Below, one piece after another: positions 50,843-60,018 of a stretch of DNA of 64,000 nucleotides. The position numbers and the translations under genes were made by a program. The notes beneath the pieces were generated by a model that saw nothing but the letters and a program-made list of their open reading frames with translations, did not search any database and had not been told where the DNA came from. Position 1 is the first letter of the stretch. Each line of letters starts with the position of its first letter. This stretch comes from Bradyrhizobium guangdongense (GTDB lineage: Bacteria; Pseudomonadota; Alphaproteobacteria; Rhizobiales; Xanthobacteraceae), in contig NZ_CP030051.1 in the NCBI RefSeq assembly GCF_004114975.1, positions 4,030,001 through 4,094,000 on the forward strand, in the 5' to 3' direction.

Positions 50843-51688
50843 ATGAGGAAGCTGTTGGCCACGGCCGCATTCCTTTTGGCGAGCACCGCCGCGCAAGCGC
50901 AGTACACGTTCGAGTATGGCGGCCGCACCATCCGGATCGATCCCGACCGTGGCACCGTGTCCATCCCCGGCGTCTACGACAACACCGGCCAGGGCAAGGC
51001 CAAGAAAGCCAAGAAGAACGACACCAAGCCGGACCAGCAGCCCCCGCAGCAAGCCAAGGTCGATCCACAGACGCCGGCCGCGCCCGCTCCGCCGCCAGCG
51101 GCCGCCGCAGTCGAGCCGGCCCCGGCGCCTGTGGCCGCGGTGCCGGTCCCCGCTCCACCGGCTCCGCCTCCCGCGACCGCAGTCAATCCTGCGCCCGCCG
51201 ACGCCGCAGCACTCGTTCCACCCCCGCCCCCTGCTCCGGTCGAACTACAGACCACTCCCGCCGCGCCGTCACCACAGGCGCCAGCTGCGGCTGCCGCACC
51301 GCCAGCACCACCTCCGCCCGCGCCCCCTCCCGTTCAGGCCGCTGCCGTCGCGCCGCCGCCACCCGCCGCTGCGGCTACGCGTGATCTCAACTCGCCGCTC
51401 GGCGTTTGGCTCACCGAGGAGAAGGAGGGCAAGGTCCGCATCGAGCAATGCGGCACCAACCTCTGCGGCTATTCGGTCGACAGCAAGACGAACCAGAACG
51501 GCGAGCAGGTCCTGATCAACATGAAGCCCGGAAGGGACCAGAAATGGTCCGGCCGCATCCTCGATCCCAACAGCGGCTCGACCTACGATTCGACGATCTC
51601 GCTGAAGGGCACGGACCGACTGCTCGTGCAGGGCTGCGCTTTCGGCGGCATGTTCTGCGGCGGCCAGACCTGGACCCGTGTGAACTGA
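50843..51688 (+). CDS. Secreted DUF2147 protein with Pro/Ala-rich linker (281 aa)
   Basis: A signal peptide (LLATAAFLLASTAAQA) is followed by a short beta region. Residues about 60-190 are a Pro/Ala-rich linker with repeated PAP, PPP and AAAA runs. The C-terminal DUF2147 domain reads LGVWLTEEKEGKVRIEQCGTNLCGYSV, then WSGRILDPNSGSTYDSTISLKG. DUF2147 domains are periplasmic beta-barrels of unknown role. The linker could span the cell wall. ATG 50843 follows GGGAG. A terminator lies at 51715. Confidence 0.82.
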   Translation: MRKLLATAAFLLASTAAQAQYTFEYGGRTIRIDPDRGTVSIPGVYDNTGQGKAKKAKKNDTKPDQQPPQQAKVDPQTPAAPAPPPAAAAVEPAPAPVAAVPVPAPPAPPPATAVNPAPADAAALVPPPPPAPVELQTTPAAPSPQAPAAAAAPPAPPPPAPPPVQAAAVAPPPPAAAATRDLNSPLGVWLTEEKEGKVRIEQCGTNLCGYSVDSKTNQNGEQVLINMKPGRDQKWSGRILDPNSGSTYDSTISLKGTDRLLVQGCAFGGMFCGGQTWTRVN

Positions 51689-51714
51689 TCAACCGCGACG
51701 TGGCGAGACACGCC

Positions 51715-51738
51715 AAGGGCCCGCGAGCCGGGCCCTTT
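51715..51738 (+). terminator. Terminator after the DUF2147 gene
   Basis: AAGGGCCCG (51715-51723) and CGGGCCCTT (51729-51737) are perfect inverses with a 5-base loop. A short T-run (TTTGCTTG) follows. Confidence 0.55.
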
Positions 51739-51863
51739 GCTTGCGCGCAATATTGATGCGATGTGCGCCAGCTCACACGGAGCTTTGCGCGCGTGACAGC
51801 GCTCACATCGCCGCTTCCGCGCCCGTGACACGATCCCTGCACGGTCAACCCAAGGGGCGTGTC

Positions 51864-52220
51864 ATGAACGGAATTCGCAAAGGTCTCTTCGCCACCATCG
51901 TCGCCATCGCCTTCCCCCTCGGGCAAGCGAATGCGGCCGGCTCCGCTTTCGACGGCACCTGGAATGTGCGCATCGCGTCGTCGAGCGAGACCTGCGGCAA
52001 CGGCGCAACCGTCGCGATCGGCATCAGCAACGGTCAGATCGCCTCGAGCAGCGCAGCCGTGACGGCGTCCGGTAAGGTCGCCGACGCCGGCAGCATCAAC
52101 GTCACCTTGGGCGCGGGCATCAAGCACGCGGTCGGATCCGGCCGGCTGAGCGGCACCTCAGGCTCCGGCACATGGCGCGGGGCCATGTGCTCGGGCACGT
52201 GGACGGCGGAGCGGATGTAA
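51864..52220 (+). CDS. Small secreted protein (118 aa)
   Basis: ATG 51864 follows AAGGGG. A signal peptide (LFATIVAIAFPLGQANA) is followed by GSAFDGTWNVRIASSSETCGNG and Gly/Ser/Ala-rich strands ending WRGAMCSGTWTAERM. The pattern of a GTW start and a closing GTW with one Cys pair resembles small periplasmic beta-barrel proteins of rhizobia. Convergent with the cupin gene 10 bases away. Confidence 0.7.
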   Translation: MNGIRKGLFATIVAIAFPLGQANAAGSAFDGTWNVRIASSSETCGNGATVAIGISNGQIASSSAAVTASGKVADAGSINVTLGAGIKHAVGSGRLSGTSGSGTWRGAMCSGTWTAERM

Positions 52221-52230
52221 CCGGCCGCCG

Positions 52231-52635
52231 TCAGCCGAGCGGCGCCGAATACTCGGCGTCCGTGACCGGCTCGAGCCACGTCGAGAACACGCCGTCGAGC
52301 GCCTCCTGCATGGCGATGTGGCACATGCTGTTACCAGGCGTGGCGCCGTGCCAGTGCACTTCCCCCGGCGGGATCCAGACGGTGTCGCCGGGGCGGATTT
52401 CCTTGACCGGGCCACCCTTGGTCTGGACGCGGCCCACGCCGGAAATGACGTAGAGCGTCTGCCCGAGCGGATGATGGTGCCAATTGGTGCGGGCCCCGGG
52501 CTCGAACGAGACGCGCGAGACGTTCAGCCGCGCCGGCGCGGGCGCCATGTTGATGGGATCCTGCAGCACGGTGCCGGTGAAGTGTTCCTTGGGCGCGCGG
52601 CGGGTCGGCCGCGCACCTGCGAGCGTGATGTCCAT
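52231..52635 (-). CDS. Cupin-domain protein (134 aa)
   Basis: The conserved cupin motifs are present: GARTNWHHHPLGQTLYVISG (metal His residues) and GDTVWIPPGEVHWHGATPG (second metal His). The fold binds a metal and may act as a small dioxygenase, isomerase or (R)-mandelonitrile-lyase-like enzyme. ATG 52635 has GAGGA close upstream. It lies 17 bases downstream of the RraA-like gene on the same strand, suggesting a shared pathway. Confidence 0.86.
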   Translation of the reverse strand: MDITLAGARPTRRAPKEHFTGTVLQDPINMAPAPARLNVSRVSFEPGARTNWHHHPLGQTLYVISGVGRVQTKGGPVKEIRPGDTVWIPPGEVHWHGATPGNSMCHIAMQEALDGVFSTWLEPVTDAEYSAPLG

Positions 52636-52652
52636 GGGGTCCTCGTTTCCTG

Positions 52653-53351
52653 TTACTTCTTGCTGGCGGCGTAGCGCGCCTTGGTTTCGGCGTTCATGGG
52701 ATAGAGGCCCGGCAGCACAGTGCCGCTGTTTACCTCGTTGACGATCCAGGCTTCCATCCGCTCCTGCTCGACGCCCTCGTTGAGGACGTGATCGAGCATG
52801 GCCTGCGGAATCAGCACGCAGCCATCCTGGTCGGCGACCACGATGTCGTTCGGAAACACCGCAACGCCGCCGCAACCGATCGGCTCACCCCAGCCGACGA
52901 ATGTGAGGCCTGCAACCGACGGCGGCGCGGCGTAGCCGTCGCACCAGACCGGCAGGTTGGTGCCGAGCACGCCCTCGACGTCACGCACCACGCCATCGGT
53001 GACGAGCGCGGTCACGCCGCGCTTGACCATGCGGGCGCAGAGGATGTCGCCGAAGATACCTGCGTCGGTGATGCCCATGGCGTCGACCACGGCGATGCAG
53101 CCCTCCGGCATCGCCTCGATCGCGGTGCGGGTCGAGATCGGTGACGACCAGGATTCCGGCGTCGCCAGATCCTCGCGCGCCGGCACGAAGCGCAGCGTGA
53201 AGGCAGGTCCCACCAGGCGCGGCAGGCCCGGGCGCAACGGACGTGCGCCGCGCATCCACACATTGCGCAGGCCCTTTTTCAGCAGGACCGTGGTGATGGT
53301 GGCGGTGGTGATGCCGGCGAGGGTCTTGCGGGCTTCGGGGGACAGCGACAT
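52653..53351 (-). CDS. RraA-family protein / 4-hydroxy-4-methyl-2-oxoglutarate aldolase-like
   Basis: The 232-residue protein has GPAFTLRFVPAREDL, CIAVVDAMG, ITDAGIFGDILCARMVKRGVTALVTDGVVRD (catalytic Asp/Arg region of HMG aldolases) and FPNDIVVADQDGCVLIP. RraA proper is a small inhibitor of RNase E; longer members with the G-D-x20-R-D pattern are aldolases or dehydratases. This one has the latter pattern, so an aldolase role with the adjacent cupin is favoured. Divergent from pxpB, sharing 248 bases of promoter region. Confidence 0.8.
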   Translation of the reverse strand: MSLSPEARKTLAGITTATITTVLLKKGLRNVWMRGARPLRPGLPRLVGPAFTLRFVPAREDLATPESWSSPISTRTAIEAMPEGCIAVVDAMGITDAGIFGDILCARMVKRGVTALVTDGVVRDVEGVLGTNLPVWCDGYAAPPSVAGLTFVGWGEPIGCGGVAVFPNDIVVADQDGCVLIPQAMLDHVLNEGVEQERMEAWIVNEVNSGTVLPGLYPMNAETKARYAASKK

Positions 53352-53599
53352 GGACGAGAACGAGCTCCGAGGTGCAGGAAAGAACGCGCGCATCTTGCGA
53401 GCCGCAGCCCTTGCGTCAAGGGCCAAAGCCCTGACGGGAACGCGACCCTGCCGGGCTGTTATGCGACACGATAACAAGGCTTTATCGGATGCCCTTGCAT
53501 TAATTTATTGGACTTGCGGGCGCATTTACGCGAAGCAGGGGTAACGCGGAACTGAAAGGCCGCGCCCGCGCTTTTCCAAAGGCCCGATTACGACAACTC

Positions 53600-54331
53600 A
53601 TGGCCGAGACGCTCCCCCCGCCCCGCCTTCTGCCCAGTGGCGACAGCGCCGTCACGGTCGAGTTCAGCCGCACGATCGACGACGCCGCCAACGAGCGCGT
53701 GCTCGCGCTCGACAAGGCGCTTGCAACAGCGTCCATCGAGGGAATCTCGGAGACGATTCCGACCTATCGCTCGCTGCTGGTGCATTACGATCCCGGCAGG
53801 ATCGGCTTTGACGCGCTCGGCGAAAAGCTGCTTGCGATCGCTGGTCAGCCCCTGCCGCCAACCACGAAAGCGCGGCGCTGGCGGATTCCCGTCGCCTATG
53901 GCGGCGAGCACGGCATCGACCTCGAGGACGTCGCGAAAGCGCTGAACACCACGCCCGACGATATCGTCGCCCGTCACGTCGGCGGCGACTATCGCGTCGC
54001 CATGATCGGGTTCACCCCGGGTTGGTCCTATCTCAGCGGCCTCGACAAATCGCTGCACATGTCGCGGCGGCAGAGCCCGCGACTATTCACGCCCGCAGGC
54101 ACGATCTCGATCGGCGGCATCCAGGCCGGGATCCAGTGCCTGGCCGCGCCGAGCGGCTGGCACCTGCTCGGCCGCACGCCGGTGCGCACCTATCAGCTCC
54201 ACCGTAACCCGACCTTCCTCACCGAACCGGGTGATCGCGTGACGTTTTTTGCCATCGACCACAAGACGTTCGAGGAACTGGATCGCGCCGCCGAAGCCGG
54301 CGAGATCATCGCCGAGCGGGCCGACGCATGA
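53600..54331 (+). CDS. pxpB: 5-oxoprolinase subunit PxpB
   Basis: The 243-residue protein carries the KipI/PxpB hallmarks: SGDSAVTVEF, PTYRSLLVHYDP, VAMIGFTPGWSYLSGL, PRLFTPAGTISIGGIQAGI and PSGWHLLGRTPV. With PxpA and PxpC it hydrolyses 5-oxoproline (pyroglutamate) to glutamate using ATP. The stop overlaps pxpC (ATGA). Relatives in Bacillus were first described as kinase inhibitors (KipI), but the three-gene operon supports oxoprolinase. Confidence 0.93.
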   Translation: MAETLPPPRLLPSGDSAVTVEFSRTIDDAANERVLALDKALATASIEGISETIPTYRSLLVHYDPGRIGFDALGEKLLAIAGQPLPPTTKARRWRIPVAYGGEHGIDLEDVAKALNTTPDDIVARHVGGDYRVAMIGFTPGWSYLSGLDKSLHMSRRQSPRLFTPAGTISIGGIQAGIQCLAAPSGWHLLGRTPVRTYQLHRNPTFLTEPGDRVTFFAIDHKTFEELDRAAEAGEIIAERADA

Positions 54332-55365
54332 GCCGGCTCGTCGTCGCCAGCATTGGACCAGCCAGCTCCGTCCAGGACGGCGGACGCCACGGCGCGCAAC
54401 GCTATGGCCTGACGGTCAGTGGCGCCATGGACCGGCTGGCGCTCGCGGCCGCGAACACGCTGGTCGGCAATGATCCGTCCGCAGCCGCCGTCGAGATCGG
54501 CCCGTTCGGTGCGACCTTCACCGCCAGAGATGGCGCCGTGCGCGTTGCGATTGCAGGCGCGCCGCGCAATGTCGACGTGGCCGGAAAACCGGTTGCGTTG
54601 GACACGTCCGTCACGCTGAAGGACGGCGAGACGCTGACGCTGGGGTTTGCCCGCGGCGGTGCGTTCACGTACCTGGCCATCGAAGGCGCGATCAAGGGCG
54701 AGCCGGTGTTCGGCAGCCTCGCGGTCAATGCCCGCGCCGGTCTCGGCAGCCCCTACCCGCGCCCGCTTCAGGCCGGCGACGAGTTCACCGTCGATGCCGC
54801 GAGCGGCGCGCCGGAACTGCGCATCGAATTGCCGAAGCCGGTGAGCGGCCCGATCCGCGTCGTGATGGGGCCACAGGACGACGAATTCGACGACGCCAAC
54901 AAGGCGCTGTTCCTGAGCAGCGAATGGAAGATCTCGGCGACATCGGACCGCATGGGCTACCGGCTCGAAGGTCCCGCGATCCAGCATCTGCACGGCCACA
55001 ACATCGTCTCCGACGGCACCGTCAACGGCAGCATCCAGGTGCCCGGCAACGGCGCACCGATCGTGCTGATGATGGACCGCGGCACCTCGGGCGGCTATCC
55101 CAAGATCGCGACCGTGATCACGGCCGATGTCGGGCGCCTCGCCCAGACCTCGGCGGGCACGGCGTTCCGCTTCAAGGCCGTCACCATGGCCGAGGCGCAG
55201 GATGAGGCGCGCAAGTTCGCACAGCTGATCAAAAGCTTGCCCGATCGCCTGCGCTCGTCGGACACGGTCGAGCTCAACATCGAGGTGCTCAGCGACGCCA
55301 ACGTTGCGGGGCATGCGGTGAATGCCATGGATGCCGGGACCTGGCAGGTCACGGCGGAGCCGTAA
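54328..55365 (+). CDS. pxpC: 5-oxoprolinase subunit PxpC
   Basis: The 345-residue protein has the KipA/PxpC pattern: SSVQDGGRHGAQRYGLTVSGAMD, AANTLVGN, GSLAVNARAGLGS, PIRVVMGPQDDEF, SDRMGYRLEGP and GTVNGSIQVPGNGAPIVLM. It forms the carboxyltransferase-like complex with PxpB. Coupled to pxpB by ATGA overlap, and followed 27 bases later by pxpA. Confidence 0.93.
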   Translation: MSRLVVASIGPASSVQDGGRHGAQRYGLTVSGAMDRLALAAANTLVGNDPSAAAVEIGPFGATFTARDGAVRVAIAGAPRNVDVAGKPVALDTSVTLKDGETLTLGFARGGAFTYLAIEGAIKGEPVFGSLAVNARAGLGSPYPRPLQAGDEFTVDAASGAPELRIELPKPVSGPIRVVMGPQDDEFDDANKALFLSSEWKISATSDRMGYRLEGPAIQHLHGHNIVSDGTVNGSIQVPGNGAPIVLMMDRGTSGGYPKIATVITADVGRLAQTSAGTAFRFKAVTMAEAQDEARKFAQLIKSLPDRLRSSDTVELNIEVLSDANVAGHAVNAMDAGTWQVTAEP

Positions 55366-55392
55366 GGACGAGGCCAAAGGCGGAGAGCAACC

Positions 55393-56163
55393 ATGAAGAC
55401 GATCGATCTCAATTGCGACCTCGGCGAAGGTTTGGGCGCCTGGGAGATGGGCAACGACGCCGCCATGATTGAGCTCGCAAGCTCGGTCAACGTCGCCTGC
55501 GGCTTTCATGCCGGCGACCCCGACATCATGCGGCGGACGGTCGAGCTTGCGAAGGCACGCGGCGTCTCCGTCGGCGCGCATCCTGGATATCGCGACCTGC
55601 ACGGCTTCGGCCGCCATCCGATCGCGGGGCTGAAGGCGTCCGAGATCGAGAACCTCGTCGCCTACCAGATCGGCGCCCTGCAGGCGATCGCGACGGCCGC
55701 CGGCCACAAGGTGACGCATGTGAAGGCGCATGGCGCGCTCTCCAACGTCGCCTGCGAGGACGACATGACCGCGAAGGCGATCGCTGCCGGCATCAAAGCG
55801 GTCGACCCCAGCCTGATCTTCGTCGTGCTGGCCAACTCGAAACTGGTCAAGGCCGGCGAAGAAGCCAACCTGCCGATGGTGCATGAGGTGTTCGCCGATC
55901 GCGCCTATGAGGACGACGGCAATCTGGTGTCGCGCAAGAAACCGGGCGCGGTGCTGCACGATGCCAAGGCGATCGCCGAGCGCGTGGTGCGCATGGTGCA
56001 GGACGGCGCAGTGGTTTCGGTGACCGGCAAGGTGATCAAGATGCGGACGGACACCGTGTGCATCCACGGCGACACGCAGGGCGCGGTCGAGATCGCGCGG
56101 ACCTTGCGTCAGGCCTTGAAGGATGCGGGCATCGAGGTGGCGCCGTTCAAGCGCGGGGCGTGA
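55393..56163 (+). CDS. pxpA: 5-oxoprolinase subunit PxpA (LamB/YcsF family)
   Basis: The 256-residue protein has [67 protein letters not shown] and [15 protein letters not shown]. This is the ATP-dependent lactam-opening subunit. It completes the pxpBCA operon for pyroglutamate use or detoxification. Confidence 0.95.
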   Translation: MKTIDLNCDLGEGLGAWEMGNDAAMIELASSVNVACGFHAGDPDIMRRTVELAKARGVSVGAHPGYRDLHGFGRHPIAGLKASEIENLVAYQIGALQAIATAAGHKVTHVKAHGALSNVACEDDMTAKAIAAGIKAVDPSLIFVVLANSKLVKAGEEANLPMVHEVFADRAYEDDGNLVSRKKPGAVLHDAKAIAERVVRMVQDGAVVSVTGKVIKMRTDTVCIHGDTQGAVEIARTLRQALKDAGIEVAPFKRGA

Positions 56164-56475
56164 TCAGAACGAGTGCGCCGACAGCGTGCCGAACACGAGC
56201 ATGGCGATCAGCGCACATGCGCCGTAGATCCCGAGGTGATGCGCGCTCGCTTTGGCTCTGCGGGACAGCGATCGCGCATAGAGATGGAGTCTGGCTTCCG
56301 CCGACAATTCCCGGATGGTCGATTTCCAACGCACCATGCGCTGAGTATGAACGATCGGACGCGACGGCTGTAAGACCATCGCGCAAATAGCGACGAAAGC
56401 GCGATTGGGCGCCACTTCGCAGTAGAAAATTCTCCGGACCGGCCGGTTCCAAGAATCCCATTCGTTCAAGTTCAT
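56164..56475 (-). CDS. Hypothetical protein with C-terminal membrane helix (103 aa)
   Basis: From ATG 56475 the frame gives a soluble basic N-terminal part (NEWDSWNRPVRRIFYCEVAP), an Arg-rich middle and one C-terminal hydrophobic helix (LGIYGACALIAMLVFGTLSA). No ribosome site is evident. The frame remains open up to an ATG at 56529 that lies inside the dispersed 23-bp repeat. Low-confidence gene; it meets pxpA tail to tail. Confidence 0.35.
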   Translation of the reverse strand: MNLNEWDSWNRPVRRIFYCEVAPNRAFVAICAMVLQPSRPIVHTQRMVRWKSTIRELSAEARLHLYARSLSRRAKASAHHLGIYGACALIAMLVFGTLSAHSF

Positions 56476-56515
56476 GGCAAATGGAACCGGGTCGAGTTCC
56501 CACCAGCCGAAACGT

Positions 56516-56538
56516 GAAAACAACCCCATGCACAGTAG
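56516..56538. repeat. Dispersed 23-bp repeat, copy 2
   Basis: Exact match to 2980-3002 in the same orientation. It lies between the doubtful membrane protein and the flavoprotein stop. On the minus strand it contains GTGCATGGGG, which supplies an ATG to the hypothetical frame. Confidence 0.75.
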
Positions 56539-56595
56539 AGGACCGTCACCGGCACGTTGCGCCGCGTCGGCGATTCATGGAGGTCGCCCTGAGGC

Positions 56596-58212
56596 TTAGT
56601 AGACGTCAGCCTGGAAGCGGCCCTTCTTCTTGAGGTCGGCGACGAAGCTGACGGCCTCGTCGGTCGAGCGCGCGCCGAACTGGGCGACGATGTCGACCAG
56701 CGCCCGCTCGACGTCTTTGGCCATGCGCTTGGCATCGCCGCAGATGTAGAGATGCGCGCCTTCCGCAAGCCACGTCCACACTTCGCGGCCGAGCTCGCGC
56801 ATGCGGTCCTGCACGTAGAACTTCTTCTCGCCATCGCGCGACCAGGCCAGCGACAGGCGCGTCAGAAGCCCCGAGGTCTTCATCGCGTTGAGCTCGTCGC
56901 GATAGAAGAAATCGCAATCGCTGCGCTGATGGCCGAAAAACAGCCAGTTCTTGCCTTGCGCTCCGGTCGCCTTGCGGTCGAGCAGGAAGGCGCGGAACGG
57001 CGCAATGCCGGTGCCCGGGCCGATCATGATGATCGGCGTCTTCGGATCCCGCGGCAGGCCGAAACCGTGCGCCTTCTGCACATAGACCTTGAGCTTGTCG
57101 CCTTCGTTGATGCGCTCGCCGAGGAAGGTCGAGGCGACGCCGAGGCGCTTGCGCTTGCCGATGACGTAGCGGACGGAATCGACCGTCAGCGACAGCTTGC
57201 CGGGCGTCGCATTGTGCGACGAGGAGATCGAGTAGAGCCGCGGCTGCAGCGGCTCGAGCGCCTCGACAAAGGCTTCCGGATGCGGCCGCGTGCCTGAAAA
57301 CTTCTGCAGCGCGGCCATCACGTCCAGCGTCGCGGCATCGCCGTCGGGATCCTCGCCCTGCGCAAGTGCCCTCGCCTTTTCGCGCTGGGCGCCGCCGGTG
57401 ATGAAGGAGAGCAGCTCGAACAGCTTGTCCGGCGCCGGCGACAGCGAGACGTCCTCGACCAGCGCCTCGCGCAGCGTCTTGTTGTTGACTTTGGTGGTGT
57501 GGGAAGCGCCGAGCAGCGCGATGATCTGGTCGACGAGGCCAAGGTCGTTGCGCGCGAACACGCCAAAGCTGTCGCCGACAACGTAGTCGAGCTTGCTCTC
57601 GGAGAGATCGAACTCGACGTGATAGGTCTCCTTCTCCGAGCCGGGCCTGTTGAGCAGACGCCGCGACAGGAAGGTCGCCTCTGCCGGATTTTCGCGCGCG
57701 CGGCCGAGTTCGGCCTTCACCTCAGGCGCGGCCGGGGCGCTCGCGGCCGGAGCGGCTGCTCCCCCGGCAGGCTTCGCGGCCGGCGCCTTGTCGATCTCCT
57801 CGAACAGCTGCTTGAGCATCCGCGCCGTCTCCTTGCCGCCGGGGGCGCAGAGGTTCAAGCGCGCTTCGCTCTTGTTGGCGATCGAATCCGAATAGTCGGC
57901 GCAATTGTAGCCGCACTGGCCGCAATCCTGCTGCGCCATCGCCGCCATCATGCGGCGGCGGAGCGGCCGCCCCTCGGCGAGCTTCATGCGGTCGGCGATC
58001 GGCATCGCCGGATCGTGCCATGGCGCCTCGCCATCGTCGCCGTCGCCTTGCGGCGAGAGCACGGCGCCGTTCTCCGCCGGCGACAGTGGCGTCGAGCCGT
58101 CGAGGCCGAGCATGCCGACGAGAAACCCGTTCAGCCACAGCCGTTGTCCCTCGCTGAAGGGAGCGTTCGGCGGGATGATCTCGAGCTTCGGTGGGACGGG
58201 CATCTGGGTCAT
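56596..58212 (-). CDS. Fe-S flavoprotein reductase, CysJ-like without flavodoxin (electron donor to nitrite/sulfite reductase)
   Basis: The 538-residue protein lacks the flavodoxin domain of CysJ. Instead, residues 97-122 hold CGQCGYNC and LCAPGG (Cys 97, 100, 104, 122), like the 4Fe-4S site of RnfB-type Fe-S domains but with CX2CX3C in place of CX2CX4C. A Pro/Ala linker (about 145-170) leads to a FAD domain (RLYSISSS at 325-332) and NADPH domain (GPGTGIAPFR at 398-407, then YICGDAKRMAKDV). It should pass electrons from NADPH through FAD and the cluster to the siroheme enzyme, whose stop overlaps its start (ATGA). Confidence 0.87.
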   Translation of the reverse strand: MTQMPVPPKLEIIPPNAPFSEGQRLWLNGFLVGMLGLDGSTPLSPAENGAVLSPQGDGDDGEAPWHDPAMPIADRMKLAEGRPLRRRMMAAMAQQDCGQCGYNCADYSDSIANKSEARLNLCAPGGKETARMLKQLFEEIDKAPAAKPAGGAAAPAASAPAAPEVKAELGRARENPAEATFLSRRLLNRPGSEKETYHVEFDLSESKLDYVVGDSFGVFARNDLGLVDQIIALLGASHTTKVNNKTLREALVEDVSLSPAPDKLFELLSFITGGAQREKARALAQGEDPDGDAATLDVMAALQKFSGTRPHPEAFVEALEPLQPRLYSISSSHNATPGKLSLTVDSVRYVIGKRKRLGVASTFLGERINEGDKLKVYVQKAHGFGLPRDPKTPIIMIGPGTGIAPFRAFLLDRKATGAQGKNWLFFGHQRSDCDFFYRDELNAMKTSGLLTRLSLAWSRDGEKKFYVQDRMRELGREVWTWLAEGAHLYICGDAKRMAKDVERALVDIVAQFGARSTDEAVSFVADLKKKGRFQADVY

Positions 58213-60005
58213 GCTGTGACTTCCGCTTCGGCGAGTTTGCGTAAGGCTTCACCGTCATGGCGACGGGAGAAGGTCAGGAACGTTTCTTCAGGCGAGGCGC
58301 GGTTGGCGAGATAGGCCTTGAGCAGACCTTCGACCGTCTTCGGCACATCCTCGGCCCTCACGTCGTGGAACACTTCCTGCCCGATATCGGCATCGGGGCC
58401 GAAGCCGCCGCCGGTGAAGAGATGATAGCCCTCGACCTGGTCGTCCTCGCTCGCACCCGGCACCTTGGCCGCGATCAGGCCGATGTCGGAGATGTAGTGC
58501 TGCGCGCAGGAATGGTGGCAGCCGGTCAGATGGATGTTGAGCGGCGTGTCGAGATTGACGCGCGCGTCGCACCAGTCGCCGATCGCGGCGGCATGACGCT
58601 TGGTGTCGGACGCAGCGAACTTGCAGCCGGCATTGCCGGTGCAGGCAATCAGGCCGGCCCGAACGTTCGAAACTTCGGTGGCCAGCCCGAGCTTCTCGAC
58701 CGCAGCGGTGACGAGCGCGACGTTCTCGTCGCGCACGCCCGAGATCAAGAGGTTCTGCCAGACCGTCAGCCTGACATCGCCGTCGCCGAGATCCTGCGCG
58801 ATCTTGGCCAGCCCACGCATCTGCTCGCAGGTGAGCTTGCCGACCGGTAGCGCGACGCCGACCCAGTTGAGGCCGGCCTGCTTCTGCCTGTGCACGCCGA
58901 TATGGGCCATGCGGTCGCACAGCGGGCGCGGCGCCAGCGCCTCGGCCGGTACACGCGCGAACGGCTTCTTGAGGCGCTCCTCGACCAGCTTGAGGAAGCC
59001 GTCGTGGCCCATGGTGTCGAGCACGTATTTCAGCCGCGCCTTGTTTCGGTTGGTGCGGTCGCCATGCTCGATGAAGACGCGCACGATGGCATCGGCAACC
59101 GCGGTCGCGTCCTCGGGGCGAACGACGATGCCGGAATATTTCGCAAAATCCTTGTGCCCGGTGATGCCGCCGAGACCGAGCTTGAACCAGACACCCGGCT
59201 CGACGCCGAAACCGTCCCTCACCTCGACCGCGGTGAAGGCGATGTCGTTGGTCTCCTCAAGCGCTGCGATCTTGCCGGCGCCGTCGAAGGCAACGTTGAA
59301 CTTGCGCGGCAGGCCGAACAGCGAGCGGTCGTTGAGGATGTGGTAGTGCCATTCGCGCGCATAGGGGCGCGTGTCGAGCAGCTCCTGCGGATCGACGCCG
59401 GCGGTCGGCGTGCCGGTGACGTTTCGGATGTTGTCGGCACCGGCGCCGCGCGAGCAGAGGCCGATGTCCTGGACGGCTTCGATCAGCTTGACCGCGTTCT
59501 TCGGCTCGATCTCGCGGATCTGGAAGTTGGCGCGGGTGGTGACATGGGTGTAGCCGCCGCCACAGCTTTCCGCGATGTCGGCAAGGCCCGACATCTGCCA
59601 GTGCTTCAGGATGCCGTTGGGAATACGCAGGCGCGCCATGTAGGAGGTCTGCGCCGGCGCCACCCAGAAGATGCCGTAATAGCGCCAGCGGAAATTGTCC
59701 GCTGGCGTCGGATTGGCGTTGTTGCGCGCCTGGTCCTTTAGCCGCTCATAGGCATCGAACGGATGCATCTCGCGCTTGAACTTCTCCTGGTCGGTGAGCT
59801 TCTTGCCCGCCGCAATGAGCTTGTCCTGCGCCTTGATCGCCGCCGCATCCGGACCTGACGGTTCCGCGGGAGCGCCTACGGCAGGCGCGCCGCCGGCCGC
59901 GAAGGCGCGCCCGACACGCCCGACCTGCATGCCGGACATGAAGCCTTCGAGATAGCGCTTCTGCTCGTCGGAGAAATCGGCCGTGGGTGCTGTATCGAGT
60001 TTCAT
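58209..60005 (-). CDS. nirA: Ferredoxin-type nitrite/sulfite reductase (siroheme, 4Fe-4S)
   Basis: The 598-residue enzyme has two ferredoxin-like nitrite/sulfite reductase half-domains. Siroheme and cluster ligands are C455 and C461 (CTGNAGCKFA) and C496 and C500 (GCHHSC). TRANFQIREI and NVTGTPTAG are family motifs. The product reduces nitrite to ammonia (or sulfite to sulfide); the NasTS regulators and nitrite channel in this locus favour nitrite. ATG 60005 was chosen over an upstream start at 60041. It lies 13 bases after the channel gene and overlaps the flavoprotein gene. Confidence 0.9.
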   Translation of the reverse strand: MKLDTAPTADFSDEQKRYLEGFMSGMQVGRVGRAFAAGGAPAVGAPAEPSGPDAAAIKAQDKLIAAGKKLTDQEKFKREMHPFDAYERLKDQARNNANPTPADNFRWRYYGIFWVAPAQTSYMARLRIPNGILKHWQMSGLADIAESCGGGYTHVTTRANFQIREIEPKNAVKLIEAVQDIGLCSRGAGADNIRNVTGTPTAGVDPQELLDTRPYAREWHYHILNDRSLFGLPRKFNVAFDGAGKIAALEETNDIAFTAVEVRDGFGVEPGVWFKLGLGGITGHKDFAKYSGIVVRPEDATAVADAIVRVFIEHGDRTNRNKARLKYVLDTMGHDGFLKLVEERLKKPFARVPAEALAPRPLCDRMAHIGVHRQKQAGLNWVGVALPVGKLTCEQMRGLAKIAQDLGDGDVRLTVWQNLLISGVRDENVALVTAAVEKLGLATEVSNVRAGLIACTGNAGCKFAASDTKRHAAAIGDWCDARVNLDTPLNIHLTGCHHSCAQHYISDIGLIAAKVPGASEDDQVEGYHLFTGGGFGPDADIGQEVFHDVRAEDVPKTVEGLLKAYLANRASPEETFLTFSRRHDGEALRKLAEAEVTA

Positions 60006-60018
60006 GGACTGAATGGAC

